From the NCBI RefSeq assembly GCF_020400825.1, contig NZ_JAINVH010000014.1:1-64000 (forward strand): a stretch of 64,000 nucleotides of DNA. The letters run 5' to 3'. This DNA comes from Streptomyces sp. HPF1205. Lineage in GTDB: Bacteria; Actinomycetota; Actinomycetes; Streptomycetales; Streptomycetaceae. This document shows, piece after piece, positions 16,025 through 25,951 of the stretch (position 1 is its first letter; every line of letters starts with the position of its first letter). The translations under genes and the position numbers were made by a program. The notes under the pieces were generated by a model. The model did no database searches. It worked only from the letters and a program-made list of their open reading frames with translations, and was not told where the DNA came from.

Positions 16025-17488
16025 GTGGAGTCATGGGCCATCGAGGACCGGCGAGGCGGGGACTACGACCTGCTGCTCGATCTCGCGCAGGAGCGCGGCC
16101 GGGCGGGCCTGGAGCGGGCGCTGCGGGAGGCCGTACGGGCGGGCCGGCTGGCGGCCGGGACGCGGCTGCCGTCGAGCCGGGTGCTCGCCCGCGACCTGGG
16201 ACTGGCCCGCAACACCGTCGCCGGCGCCTACAGCCAGTTGGTCGCCGAGGGCTGGCTGACCGCGCGCCAGGGCTCGGGGACGCGGGTGGCCAGGCGCACG
16301 GAGGAGGCCCCCGCCGCCCGGGTGGTACGGCGGCGCCGGGGCGCGGGCCCGGCGCCGGTGGCTCCGGCGGAGTTCGCCCCGGACCCGAGCGGGCTGCCGT
16401 ACAACCTGTTCCCGGGTTCGCCCGACCTCTCGTCGTTCCCGCGCGCCGCCTGGGCGGCGGCCGCCCGGCGCGCGATCATCGCGGCGCCCAGCGAGGCGTT
16501 CGGCTACTCCGACCCGCGCGGCCGCCCGGAGCTGCGGACGGCGCTGGCCGCGTACCTCGCGCGGGTCCGCGGGGTGCGCGCCGACCCGGAGACGCTGGTG
16601 ATCTGCACGGGATACGTGCAGGCCGTCGGGCTGCTGGCCCGGGCGCTGCACGCCCGGGGCGCGCGCCGGGTCGGGGTCGAGGAGCTCGGCTTCCCCAACA
16701 TCCGCACGCTGGTGCGCAGCGCCGGGCTGGAGACGGTGCCGCTGCCGGTCGACGCCGACGGCGCCGACGTCCGCGGCCTGGACGAGCGCACCGCGGCCGT
16801 CCTGCTCACGCCCGCCCACCACTTCCCGACCGGCGCGCTGCTGTCGCCGGGGCGCCGTACGGCCGTGGTGGCGTGGGCGCGTGCCACCGGCGGCGTGGTG
16901 CTGGAGGACGACTACGACGGGGAGTTCCGGTACGACCGGCAGCCCGTGGGCGCCCTCCAGGGGCTCGCCCCCGGGCACGTGGTGTACGCGGGGACGGCGA
17001 GCAAGAGCCTGGCGCCCGCGCTGCGGCTGGCGTGGATGGCCGTACCGCCGCACCTGCTGGACGCGGTGGTACGGCAGAAGCGGCTGGCCGACCACCACTC
17101 CCCGGTGCTGGACCAGTTGACGCTCGCGGAGTTCCTCACGTCGGGGGCGTACGACCGGCATGTGCGGCGGATGCGGCTGCGCTACAGGTCGCGGCGGGAC
17201 CGGCTGGTGGCGGCGCTCGCGACACGGGTGCCGGGGGTGCGGGTGTCGGGCATCGCGGCCGGGCTGCACGCGGTCCTGCGGCTCCCGCCCGGCACCGCGC
17301 CGCTGGACACCCTCGTGGCCCGCGCCCACCGCCGCGGCCTGGCGCTCAGCGGCCTCCCCACGTACGGGGCGGCGCCGGACGTCCCGCCCGCCCTGGTCAT
17401 CGGCTACGGGTCCCCGCCCGAGCACGCTTTCGGCGGCGCGGTGGACCTGCTGTGCGAGGTGCTCCGCGAGTCGGGAGCGGACGCGTAG
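16025..17488 (+). CDS. MocR/PdxR-type regulator (GntR HTH with aminotransferase-like domain)
   Basis: 487 residues. Residues 20-90 are a GntR winged helix (LPSSRVLARDLGLARNTVAGAY); residues from about 120 on are a class I aminotransferase-like domain with the NLFPGSPD start, DDYDGEFRYD, and the PLP lysine in GTASKSLAPALRL. Such proteins sense PLP or amino compounds and control a divergent gene, here the AhpD-like gene. Start is GTG 16025. It could be PdxR sensu stricto, but no pdxST genes are adjacent, so a detoxification role is equally likely. Confidence 0.88.
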   Translation: MESWAIEDRRGGDYDLLLDLAQERGRAGLERALREAVRAGRLAAGTRLPSSRVLARDLGLARNTVAGAYSQLVAEGWLTARQGSGTRVARRTEEAPAARVVRRRRGAGPAPVAPAEFAPDPSGLPYNLFPGSPDLSSFPRAAWAAAARRAIIAAPSEAFGYSDPRGRPELRTALAAYLARVRGVRADPETLVICTGYVQAVGLLARALHARGARRVGVEELGFPNIRTLVRSAGLETVPLPVDADGADVRGLDERTAAVLLTPAHHFPTGALLSPGRRTAVVAWARATGGVVLEDDYDGEFRYDRQPVGALQGLAPGHVVYAGTASKSLAPALRLAWMAVPPHLLDAVVRQKRLADHHSPVLDQLTLAEFLTSGAYDRHVRRMRLRYRSRRDRLVAALATRVPGVRVSGIAAGLHAVLRLPPGTAPLDTLVARAHRRGLALSGLPTYGAAPDVPPALVIGYGSPPEHAFGGAVDLLCEVLRESGADA

Positions 17489-17505
17489 GACGCGGCACGA
17501 CGCGC

Positions 17506-17540
17506 GTAAGGGGCCCCGCACCAGGGGCGGGACCCCTTAC
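17506..17540. terminator. bidirectional terminator
   Basis: A 14-bp stem with one mismatch (17506-17519 with 17527-17540) and a seven-base loop between convergent genes ending at 17488 and 17575. Confidence 0.75.
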
Positions 17541-17574
17541 AGGCGCTTATGGGTCGCCGTGGACGCCGGGAGCG

Positions 17575-18564
17575 TCAGATGAGGCCGAGCGCGCGGACCG
17601 CCTCGCGCTCGTCCTGGAGCTCCTTCACCGAGGCGTCGATCCGCGGCCGCGAGAAGTCGTTGATGTCCAGGCCCTGGACGATCTCCCAGGCGCCGTCCTT
17701 GGTGGTCACCGGGAAGGAGGAGATCAGGCCCTCCGGGACGCCGTAGGAGCCGTCGGAGACGACCGCCATGGACGTCCAGTCGCCGTCGGCGGTGCCGTTG
17801 ACCCAGGTGTGGACGTGGTCGAGGGCGGCGGAGGCGGCCGACGCGGCCGAGGAGGCGCCGCGGGCCTCGATGATGGCCGCGCCGCGCTTGGCGACGGTCG
17901 GGATGAAGGTGTCGGCCAGCCACTTCTCGTCGTTCACGACCTCGGCGGCGTTCTTGCCCGCGACCTCGGTGTGGAAGACGTCCGGGTACTGCGTCGCGGA
18001 GTGGTTGCCCCAGATGGTCATGCGCTTGATGTCGGAGACCTGCGTGCCGGTCTTCTTCGCCAGCTGCGCGATCGCCCGGTTGTGGTCCAGGCGGGTCATC
18101 GCGGTGAAGCGCTCGGCCGGTACGTCGGGCGCGGCGGCGCGCGCGATCAGCGCGTTCGTGTTGGCCGGGTTGCCGACCACGAGCACCTTGACGTCGTCCG
18201 CGGCGTGGTCGTTGATCGCCCGGCCCTGCGGCTTGAAGATGCCGCCGTTGGCGGAGAGCAGGTCGCCGCGCTCCATGCCGGCGGTGCGCGGGCGGGCACC
18301 GACCAGCAGGGCGACGTTGGTGCCGTCGAACGCCTTGGTGGCGTCGTCGGTGATCTCGATGCCGCGCAGCAGCGGGAAGGCGGCGTCGTCCAGCTCCATC
18401 GCGGTGCCCTCGGCGGCCTTGAGCGCCGGGGTGATCTCCAGCAGCCGGAGCTTCACCGGCACGTCCGCGCCGAGCAGGTGACCCGCGGCGATGCGGAAGA
18501 GGAGGGCGTAGCCGATCTGGCCGGCCGCTCCGGTGACGGTGACGTTGACGGGAGTGCGAGTCAT
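17575..18564 (-). CDS. mdh: malate dehydrogenase
   Basis: 329 residues. NAD-dependent oxidation of malate to oxaloacetate in the TCA cycle. GAAGQIG at 12-18 binds NAD; the mobile loop GARPR, the LDHNRA region and the catalytic histidine in IWGNHSATQYPD are present. ATG 18564 has AGGAGA upstream. The upstream region carries tandem repeats and a palindrome described separately. Confidence 0.95.
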   Translation of the reverse strand: MTRTPVNVTVTGAAGQIGYALLFRIAAGHLLGADVPVKLRLLEITPALKAAEGTAMELDDAAFPLLRGIEITDDATKAFDGTNVALLVGARPRTAGMERGDLLSANGGIFKPQGRAINDHAADDVKVLVVGNPANTNALIARAAAPDVPAERFTAMTRLDHNRAIAQLAKKTGTQVSDIKRMTIWGNHSATQYPDVFHTEVAGKNAAEVVNDEKWLADTFIPTVAKRGAAIIEARGASSAASAASAALDHVHTWVNGTADGDWTSMAVVSDGSYGVPEGLISSFPVTTKDGAWEIVQGLDINDFSRPRIDASVKELQDEREAVRALGLI

Positions 18565-18636
18565 TGCCTTCTCCTGGCCTTTTCCTGCGGGGGTGGCCGG
18601 CCGCCCCGGCAAGTGGCCCGAGCGGCCCTTCACGTG

Positions 18637-18678
18637 GATCTCTCGGCGATCTCTCGGCGATCTCTTGGCGTCAAGAGA
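18637..18678 (-). promoter_or_regulatory. three 11-bp repeats and a palindrome upstream of mdh
   Basis: GATCTCTCGGC occurs at 18637-18647 and 18648-18658, and with one change at 18659-18669. The last copy runs into a perfect palindrome TCTCTTG, GCGT, CAAGAGA at 18661-18678. The block lies 73-114 bases upstream of the mdh start. It looks like a cluster of operator half-sites; the regulator is unknown. Confidence 0.5.
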
Positions 18679-18801
18679 GCCACCCGTCAGGCTATCGCCT
18701 GCGGGACCGGCGGATCACGCGCGGTCGTGTGGGGCGGGTCACCCGGCGGCACGGCTCGTCCCCCAGGGCGCGCCATGCGCGCCCGCGTCCCGGCCGCGGC
18801 C

Positions 18802-19725
18802 CTACCCGACGCACACGCCGAGGACGATCACCCGCAGGCACAGCCGGGACGAGGACGGAGCCGGGGACGGCGACGGCGACTCGGACGGCGACCCCGGCGC
18901 GCTCGGAGGCGGCGAGGCCGTGGGCGAACCGCCGGGAGGTGCCCCCGTCGCGCCCGTTCCGCCGCCGGTCGTGCCCGCGCCCCCCGCACCGCCCCCCGCA
19001 CCGCCTCCCGTCGGCGCGGGCTGTGCCCCGCCGGCTCCGGGCGCCGCGGACGGGGACTGCGGCCCGAGCGCGGGCGAGGGCCGGTCCGTTGCGCCCGCGC
19101 CCCCGGCTGCGGCCCCGGCGTCCGCGCCCCGGGCGGCGTCCCCCGGCGTACCGCCGGAGGCGGCCGGAGCGGAAGGGGCGGCTCCCGGGGCGCCCGACGA
19201 GCCGCGGGAGGCCGACGGCCCCGGGGGGCCGGAGACGGCCGGAGCGGCGGACGGGCCGGAGACGTCCCTGGCGCCGGGCGCCCGCCCCGTGCTCGGCCCG
19301 GCGGTGATCATCACACCGACCAGCGCGGCCACGGCCAGCGCCCCGGCTGCGACGAGCAGCAGCAGGCGCCGGCGGCTCGCGGGGAGCCCCTCGTCGGCCC
19401 CGAGCGGGTCGAGCGGGTCGGGGTGCGGCACCGGTTTGCCGCGCCCCCGCCCGCCGGCACCCGAACCTGCCTTCCGTGCCAGCTCGTAGAGCGCGCCGAC
19501 CCGGTCGTAGTCCGCGCCGGACGCCTGGGCGAGCACCTCGACGGCGTCCAGCGGCGGCAGACGGCGCCCGGCGAGGGCCAGCGACCACGTCTCGGCCGAC
19601 TGCCCGGTCCGCGCCGCGAGGGACGGCACGGTCAGCCCGCTGCGGTCCTTCATCCGCCGCAATTGCGTCGCCAGCCGCCGCACGTCCACCGGGATGCTGT
19701 CGGCCAGCGGCTCCCACTGCCCCAT
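18802..19725 (-). CDS. helix-turn-helix membrane protein with a low-complexity tail
   Basis: 307 residues. Residues 10-75 form an XRE-type HTH (LRRMKDRSGLTVPSLAARTG then AETWSLALAGRRLPP). Residues 117-136 form a membrane helix (LLLLVAAGALAVAALVGVMI). The remaining 165 residues are almost only Gly, Ala, Pro, Ser and Thr, with a short hydrophobic end containing two cysteines. This is the common Streptomyces layout of a cytoplasmic HTH tethered to an extracellular disordered region. ATG 19725 has GGAGGGGG five bases upstream; ATG 19743 is in frame. Function is unknown. Confidence 0.75.
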   Translation of the reverse strand: MGQWEPLADSIPVDVRRLATQLRRMKDRSGLTVPSLAARTGQSAETWSLALAGRRLPPLDAVEVLAQASGADYDRVGALYELARKAGSGAGGRGRGKPVPHPDPLDPLGADEGLPASRRRLLLLVAAGALAVAALVGVMITAGPSTGRAPGARDVSGPSAAPAVSGPPGPSASRGSSGAPGAAPSAPAASGGTPGDAARGADAGAAAGGAGATDRPSPALGPQSPSAAPGAGGAQPAPTGGGAGGGAGGAGTTGGGTGATGAPPGGSPTASPPPSAPGSPSESPSPSPAPSSSRLCLRVIVLGVCVG

Positions 19726-20013
19726 CGACGCCCCCTCCACCATGGCGCCGCCCGGTCCGTTGCCGCGCCGTGGCCACGCTAGAACGCCAGTGCCCCGCCT
19801 CGCGGATTTTTCCGGACAGTGCGCACGAAAGGCGTACGGAGTGATAAGAGCACCACCCGGCCCCTGTACGCAAAAGCGCGCTCCCGCGTGCGCCCGTACC
19901 GTCCGTGGGCGCCTACTCCGGCGTGCGGGCGGCCGGTACGCCCGCGTCCCGCCCGCGCGTACACCCCCTGAGCCGCGCGTCCCGCGCTCACGTACGCCCC
20001 CGCAGCCACCGGC

Positions 20014-20427
20014 TCACTGCACGCTGAAGTGGATCACGTCCTCCAGGAAGGGGATGCGGACCAGCGGGTCGGGCTGGGCCATCAGGGCCAGCAGCACAAT
20101 GGCCGAGCCGAGGATGCCGTACGTCAGCACGTCCGTGAACCGGCTGCGGACCGCCAGCATGCCGACGGCGGTGACCGTCCACCGCAGCAGACCGCCCACC
20201 AGCAGCGAGACGCCGACGATGATGGCGCCGGCGCGGAACGCGCCGGTCGCTGTGGTGATCAGGCCCGTGGCGGTGCCCGCGACGACAAGGAGGATCGGCC
20301 ACTGGCGCACCGGGGCCGGGGCGTCGCCCCCGGCCGCCCGTCCGCCGCCCTCGGGGCGCGCGGTGGACGTGGTGACCGCCGGCCGCCCGCCCGGACCGCG
20401 CTCGACCGGCCGCCCGTCAGTGGACAT
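20014..20427 (-). CDS. DUF3017 membrane protein
   Basis: 137 residues. Residues 1-40 are polar; three membrane helices follow at about 43-63, 66-82 and 104-121. The RQWPILLVV entry and the loop LAVRSRFTDVLTYG are characteristic of DUF3017, which in Streptomyces sits immediately downstream of folD as here. ATG 20427 overlaps the folD stop by 11 bases, so translation is coupled. No function is known. Confidence 0.85.
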   Translation of the reverse strand: MSTDGRPVERGPGGRPAVTTSTARPEGGGRAAGGDAPAPVRQWPILLVVAGTATGLITTATGAFRAGAIIVGVSLLVGGLLRWTVTAVGMLAVRSRFTDVLTYGILGSAIVLLALMAQPDPLVRIPFLEDVIHFSVQ

Positions 20428-21295
20428 GGCCCGCGGCCCGGTCCGCTGCGCCGCGTTCCGCCGCCTCCACCACGTTCTGCAGCAGCATCGCCCGGGTCAT
20501 CGGGCCGACGCCGCCGGGGTTGGGCGAGAGCCAGCCGGCCACCTCGGCGACACCGGGGTGCACGTCGCCGACGATCTTCCCGTTCTCGTCGCGGCTGACA
20601 CCGACGTCCAGCACGGCCGCGCCCGGCTTGACGTCCTCCGGCTTGACCAGGTGCGGCACACCAGCGGCGGCCACGATGATGTCGGCCTGCCGCAGCTGCG
20701 CGGACAGGTCGCGGGTGCCGGTGTGGCACAGCGTCACCGTGGCGTTCTCGGACTTGCGGGTCAGCAGCAGCCCGATCGACCGCCCGACGGTGATGCCGCG
20801 CCCGACGACCGCCACATGGGCGCCGTTGATCTCCACGCCGTGGCGGCGCAGCAGTTCGACGATGCCGTTGGGGGTGCACGGCAGCGGCCCCTGCTCGCCC
20901 AGGACCAGGCGGCCCAGGCTCATCGGGTGCAGCCCGTCCGCGTCCTTGGCGGGCTCCATCAGTTCGAGCACCCGGTTGGTGTCGATGCCGGCGGGGAGGG
21001 GGAGCTGCACGATGTAGCCGGTGCACTCCGGGTTCGCGTTCAGCTCGCGGACGACCTCCTCGATCTCGTGCTGGGTCGCGGTCGCCGGAAGCTCGCGCTG
21101 GATGGAGCCGATGCCCACCTGCGCGCAGTCGCGGTGTTTCCCGGCCACGTACCAGCGGCTGCCCGGGTCGTCGCCGACCAGCAGGGTGCCGAGGCCGGGG
21201 TTGATCCCGCGCGCCTTGAGCGCCTGGACGCGGGTGGTCAGTTCGGACTTGATCGCGGCGGCCGTGGCCTTGCCGTCGAGAATCTGGGCGGTCAT
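20417..21295 (-). CDS. folD: methylenetetrahydrofolate dehydrogenase/cyclohydrolase
   Basis: 292 residues. It interconverts 5,10-methylene-, methenyl- and 10-formyl-tetrahydrofolate, feeding the formyl groups used by PurN and PurH encoded nearby. YVAGK at 49-53 holds the catalytic Tyr-Lys pair; GRGITVGRSIG and PGGVGPMTRA are the family signatures. ATG 21295 has GGGAG nine bases upstream. Confidence 0.95.
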   Translation of the reverse strand: MTAQILDGKATAAAIKSELTTRVQALKARGINPGLGTLLVGDDPGSRWYVAGKHRDCAQVGIGSIQRELPATATQHEIEEVVRELNANPECTGYIVQLPLPAGIDTNRVLELMEPAKDADGLHPMSLGRLVLGEQGPLPCTPNGIVELLRRHGVEINGAHVAVVGRGITVGRSIGLLLTRKSENATVTLCHTGTRDLSAQLRQADIIVAAAGVPHLVKPEDVKPGAAVLDVGVSRDENGKIVGDVHPGVAEVAGWLSPNPGGVGPMTRAMLLQNVVEAAERGAADRAAGHVH

Positions 21296-21575
21296 GCCTC
21301 CATACTCCCGGATCCGGGCCGCGCCCGACCAATCCCCCCGGCCGATTCCCCACCGCCCCCCGCCGCCCTCCCACCCTCCCCCGGCCGCTCTCCGCCCGAT
21401 CGCCGGGGCGCGCGCACCGGTCGGCGCCGCCCCCGGCGCGGACTCACAGCGTCTCGTCCCCCTTTGTCCCTTGCGCCCGGACAGCGCGCGGCCCCACGAT
21501 GTGCCGGTCCCCATGCGTCCCCCGGCACGTCCCGCCTCCGCCGGGGGCCCGCCCGTCCCGCTCGAAGGAAAGCAC

Positions 21576-22280
21576 GTGAATCAGCCCCCAGGCCCCGGTC
21601 CCTACGACGGCCCGCCGCAGCAGCCGTACGGCGGTCAGCCCCAGCAGCCGTACGGTTATCCGCAGCAGTCCCCGTACCCGCAGCAGGAGCCCTACGGGCA
21701 GCCGGGCTACGGGCAGCCCGGCGGCTACCCGGGCGCCGCTCCCGGCTACCCGCCGCAAGGCTACGGATACCCGCCGCCCGGCGGCCCGCTGCCCGGGATG
21801 CCGCCGCTGGCGAGCTGGGGCGCGCGGGTGGGCGCCGCGCTGCTGGACGGGCTGTTCTTCCTGGTGCCGATGGGCCTGCTCATCGCGGGCTACGTCCAGT
21901 TGGCCATCAAGATCAGCAAGCGCTGGGACGACTGCGACAAGCTCAACATCCCCCGCAGCGACTGCCCCACCCCCAAGGCGCCCGGCAGCTCCATCGCCCT
22001 CATGATCGTCGGCGCCCTGCTCAGCCTCGCGCTGGGGCTGTGGCTGTGCTACCGCGAGGGGAAGACCGGCCAGACCCCGGGCAAGCGCATCGTCGGCATC
22101 CGCCTCCTGCGCGAGTACGACGGCTCCGCCCTCGGCTTCGGCCTGGCCTTCGGCCGCCGGCTGCTGCACTTCCTGGACGGCATCTGCTACATCGGCTACC
22201 TGTGGCCGCTGTGGGATCCCAAGAACCAGACGTTCGCCGACAAGATCGTGCACACGGTGGTCATCAAGGACCAGCAATGA
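21576..22280 (+). CDS. RDD family membrane protein
   Basis: 234 residues. Residues 1-80 are a Pro/Gly/Tyr/Gln-rich cytoplasmic tail with repeated QQPYG and YPQQ units. The RDD domain starts at about 85 (SWGARVGAALLDGLFFLVP), with further helices at about 144-164 and 190-217 and the GKRIVGIRLL stretch after the second. RDD proteins are linked to transport or ion homeostasis; no substrate is assigned. GTG 21576 has AAGGAA upstream and yields the usual N-terminus. A strong terminator follows. Confidence 0.87.
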   Translation: MNQPPGPGPYDGPPQQPYGGQPQQPYGYPQQSPYPQQEPYGQPGYGQPGGYPGAAPGYPPQGYGYPPPGGPLPGMPPLASWGARVGAALLDGLFFLVPMGLLIAGYVQLAIKISKRWDDCDKLNIPRSDCPTPKAPGSSIALMIVGALLSLALGLWLCYREGKTGQTPGKRIVGIRLLREYDGSALGFGLAFGRRLLHFLDGICYIGYLWPLWDPKNQTFADKIVHTVVIKDQQ

Positions 22281-22327
22281 ACAGCGCTCGGCGAACGACC
22301 CGCTGACCGCGTGTAAGGCGCGCAGAC

Positions 22328-22374
22328 GGCCGCACCCTATGCGCCGGGCCGCACCCGACGCATAGGGTGCGGCC
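22328..22374. terminator. bidirectional terminator, 16-bp stem
   Basis: Perfect arms 22328-22343 and 22359-22374 with a 15-base loop between the convergent RDD and purH genes. Confidence 0.88.
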
Positions 22375-22408
22375 CGGCGGTCGTGTGCGACCTCAGTGGA
22401 ACGCGGCC

Positions 22409-24003
<1,595 letters not shown>

Positions 24004-24007
<4 letters not shown>

Positions 24008-24630
24008 GCCGGAATCAGAACCTTTCGTCCCTCGATGCGGTAGCCGTCGCGTGACAGCCGCCCTACTACGTCGACGAGCAGTCGTCGCTCGACTTCCTTG
24101 ATGCGCTCGTGGAGCGCTTCTTCCGTGTCGTCCGGCCGAACCTCGACCACGCCCTGGGCGATGACCGGGCCGGTGTCGACGCCGTCGTCGACGAAGTGGA
24201 CGGTGCACCCGGTGACCTTGGCGCCGTACGCGAGCGCGTCGCGCACGCCGTGCGCCCCGGGGAAACTCGGCAGCAGCGCCGGGTGGGTGTTGACGAACCG
24301 GCCGCCGAACCTGGCGAGGAACTCCTTGCCGACGATCTTCATGAAGCCGGCCGAGACGACCAGGTCGGGCTCATGGGCGGCGACGGCCTCGGCCAGGGCC
24401 AGGTCCCACGCGGCACGGGAGTCGTGGTCCCGCACCCTGACGACGAAGGTGGGCAGGCCGGCGCGTTCCGCCCGTTCGAGGCCGGCGATGCCGGTGCGGT
24501 CGGCGCCGACGGCCACGACGGTGGCGCCGTAACCGGGGTCGGCGGCAATGGCGTCGAGCAGGGCCTGCAGGTTCGTGCCGGAACCGGAGACGAGGACGAC
24601 GAGGCGGGCGGGGGCGTTACGGGGGGCCAC
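24004..24630 (-). CDS. purN: phosphoribosylglycinamide formyltransferase
   Basis: 208 residues. Transfers a formyl group from 10-formyl-THF to GAR in purine synthesis. GSGTNLQAL binds the phosphate; the catalytic triad is N113, H115 (VNTHPALLPSFPG) and D151 region (HFVDDGVDTG). The start is GTG 24630. It is the first gene of purN-purH. No purine or ZTP riboswitch was recognised in the 368 bases upstream. Confidence 0.95.
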
Positions 24631-24998
24631 GGGCGGGAGCTCTCTCGGGGTGCGGCTCGTGATGGGGCTCAGGCTTGGATGATCCTACGAGGACGGGGCC
24701 GGCCGGATTCCGGGGAACCCTACGAGGCCGCCGACCGTCAGCAACGATACCGGCACTCCCGGCGGCCCCCACGGGACGGGGGAGCGGCCGGAGGGTAGCG
24801 TCTGCACCTGGCAGTGGTATCGCACGGCCGCGGTCGGGGGTCCGCGGGACACGGCAAGGACGCGGGAACCTCGCGTCGGCGACATATTTCGTTCACGGAC
24901 ATCGTTCATGCGGACCGGCGGTACGGGCGGTCACAGGCACCGCCCGCACCACAGGCGCCGGTCATGCATCGGTCACGAGGAGAGTCGAGCCCAAGGGG
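24631..24998. other. divergent intergenic region, purN / membrane protein
   Basis: 368 bases with no convincing gene. The AT-richer part (24880-24911, around CATATTTCGTTCACGG) is a plausible promoter region for the rightward gene. I found no ZTP-riboswitch or PurR-like signature. Confidence 0.5.
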
Positions 24999-25892
24999 AT
25001 GGCGCTTTACATCATGAGCAGCGGCCGTATTCACATCGCGCTGCGCGCGCCGGAGGGCGATCAGCGGGACAACCCGTTCGCGCCGCCGCCCGAGGGAGCA
25101 CCGGACCGCCCCTGGCAGCCCAGGCTGCCACAGGGGCAGGACGGCGGGAGCCGGGGCGAGGGGGGATCTCGTGACGGCGCCCGGGGTTCCGGCGAGCACG
25201 GCCAGGGCGATCAGGGCGATCAGAGCGGCCCGGCCGGTCAGGGGCCGGGGCGGCAGGGCGGCGCGGGGGGCCGAGGCGGCGCCGGAGGCGGGAGCGGGCC
25301 GGACGGCCAGGGCGCCCCGCCGCCTCCCGTGTGGGGCAGCCAGTGGAGCAGCCGGCAGCCGCAGTCCGGGCGTCCGGAGCCGTTCGCCCGCCGGCCCGAC
25401 GCGCCGCCGACCGGTCCGCAGGGCCAGGGCCCGCGGTTCGACCCGACGGACCCGGCGCAGCGGCGCTCCCGCTACGCCCTGGTCTGCGGCGGATGGGGCC
25501 TGATCTTCGTCCTCTTCGGCTGGATCGCGGTGGGCTTCCTGCTGGGCGCCCTCGCCCTCTACTGGGGCGTCTCCGCGCTGCGGATGTCCCCGGAGGACCG
25601 CGCCCGCGCCCGCGCGTCCGCCGCGTCCGCGCTGGCCGACGCGACCCAGACCCCGCGCCCCGCGCCGCCCGCCCCGGGGCCGGACGCGCAGCGCTCCTTC
25701 CTGACGGCGGCCTGGACCGGCATCATCGCCTCCGCGATCACCCTCGCCCTGGTCGCGACCGCCTACGCCTTCCAGCTCGCCTACCGCGACTACTACACCT
25801 GCAAGTCCGACGCGCTCACGACGCCCGCGTCCCAGTCCTGCGAGAAGCTCCTCCCGGCCCCGTTCCGCCACCTCTCGGCGTTCCACGACTGA
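24999..25892 (+). CDS. membrane protein with Gly/Pro/Gln-rich N-terminus
   Basis: 297 residues, not assignable to a named family. Residues 1-165 are hydrophilic and low complexity (Gly, Pro, Gln, Asp). Two membrane helices follow at about 168-193 (WGLIFVLFGWIAVGFLLGALAL) and 245-265. A short extracellular tail carries two cysteines (YYTCKSD ... QSCEKLL) that could form a disulfide. ATG 24999 is adopted; ATG 25014 is equally possible, with AAGGGG 13 bases ahead. The purN neighbourhood is typical of Streptomyces. Confidence 0.72.
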   Translation: MALYIMSSGRIHIALRAPEGDQRDNPFAPPPEGAPDRPWQPRLPQGQDGGSRGEGGSRDGARGSGEHGQGDQGDQSGPAGQGPGRQGGAGGRGGAGGGSGPDGQGAPPPPVWGSQWSSRQPQSGRPEPFARRPDAPPTGPQGQGPRFDPTDPAQRRSRYALVCGGWGLIFVLFGWIAVGFLLGALALYWGVSALRMSPEDRARARASAASALADATQTPRPAPPAPGPDAQRSFLTAAWTGIIASAITLALVATAYAFQLAYRDYYTCKSDALTTPASQSCEKLLPAPFRHLSAFHD

Positions 25893-25921
25893 CGGGGCCC
25901 GGGCGGCACCGCCTTGAGCGC

Positions 25922-25951
25922 CCTCACTCCTCACTCCTCACTCCTCACTCC
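25922..25951. repeat. 7-bp tandem repeat over the DUF6350 stop codon
   Basis: Four copies of CTCACTC lie between convergent genes. On the minus strand the stop codon of the DUF6350 gene lies in the first repeat unit, so slippage here would change only the last residues. Confidence 0.8.

Noticed and set aside
15862..19782. A 1306-codon plus-strand open frame
   Set aside because: It is antisense or out of frame to the MocR, mdh and HTH genes, which have recognised motifs. Long stop-free frames are expected at this GC content.
14435..22374. A repeated extragenic element, because two hairpins share CCTATGC/GCATAGG arms
   Set aside because: Only the arms are alike; loops and flanks differ and only two copies occur, so ordinary terminators explain both.
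24631..24998. Purine or ZTP riboswitch ahead of purN-purH
   Set aside because: The conserved core sequences of these classes are not present on the minus strand.
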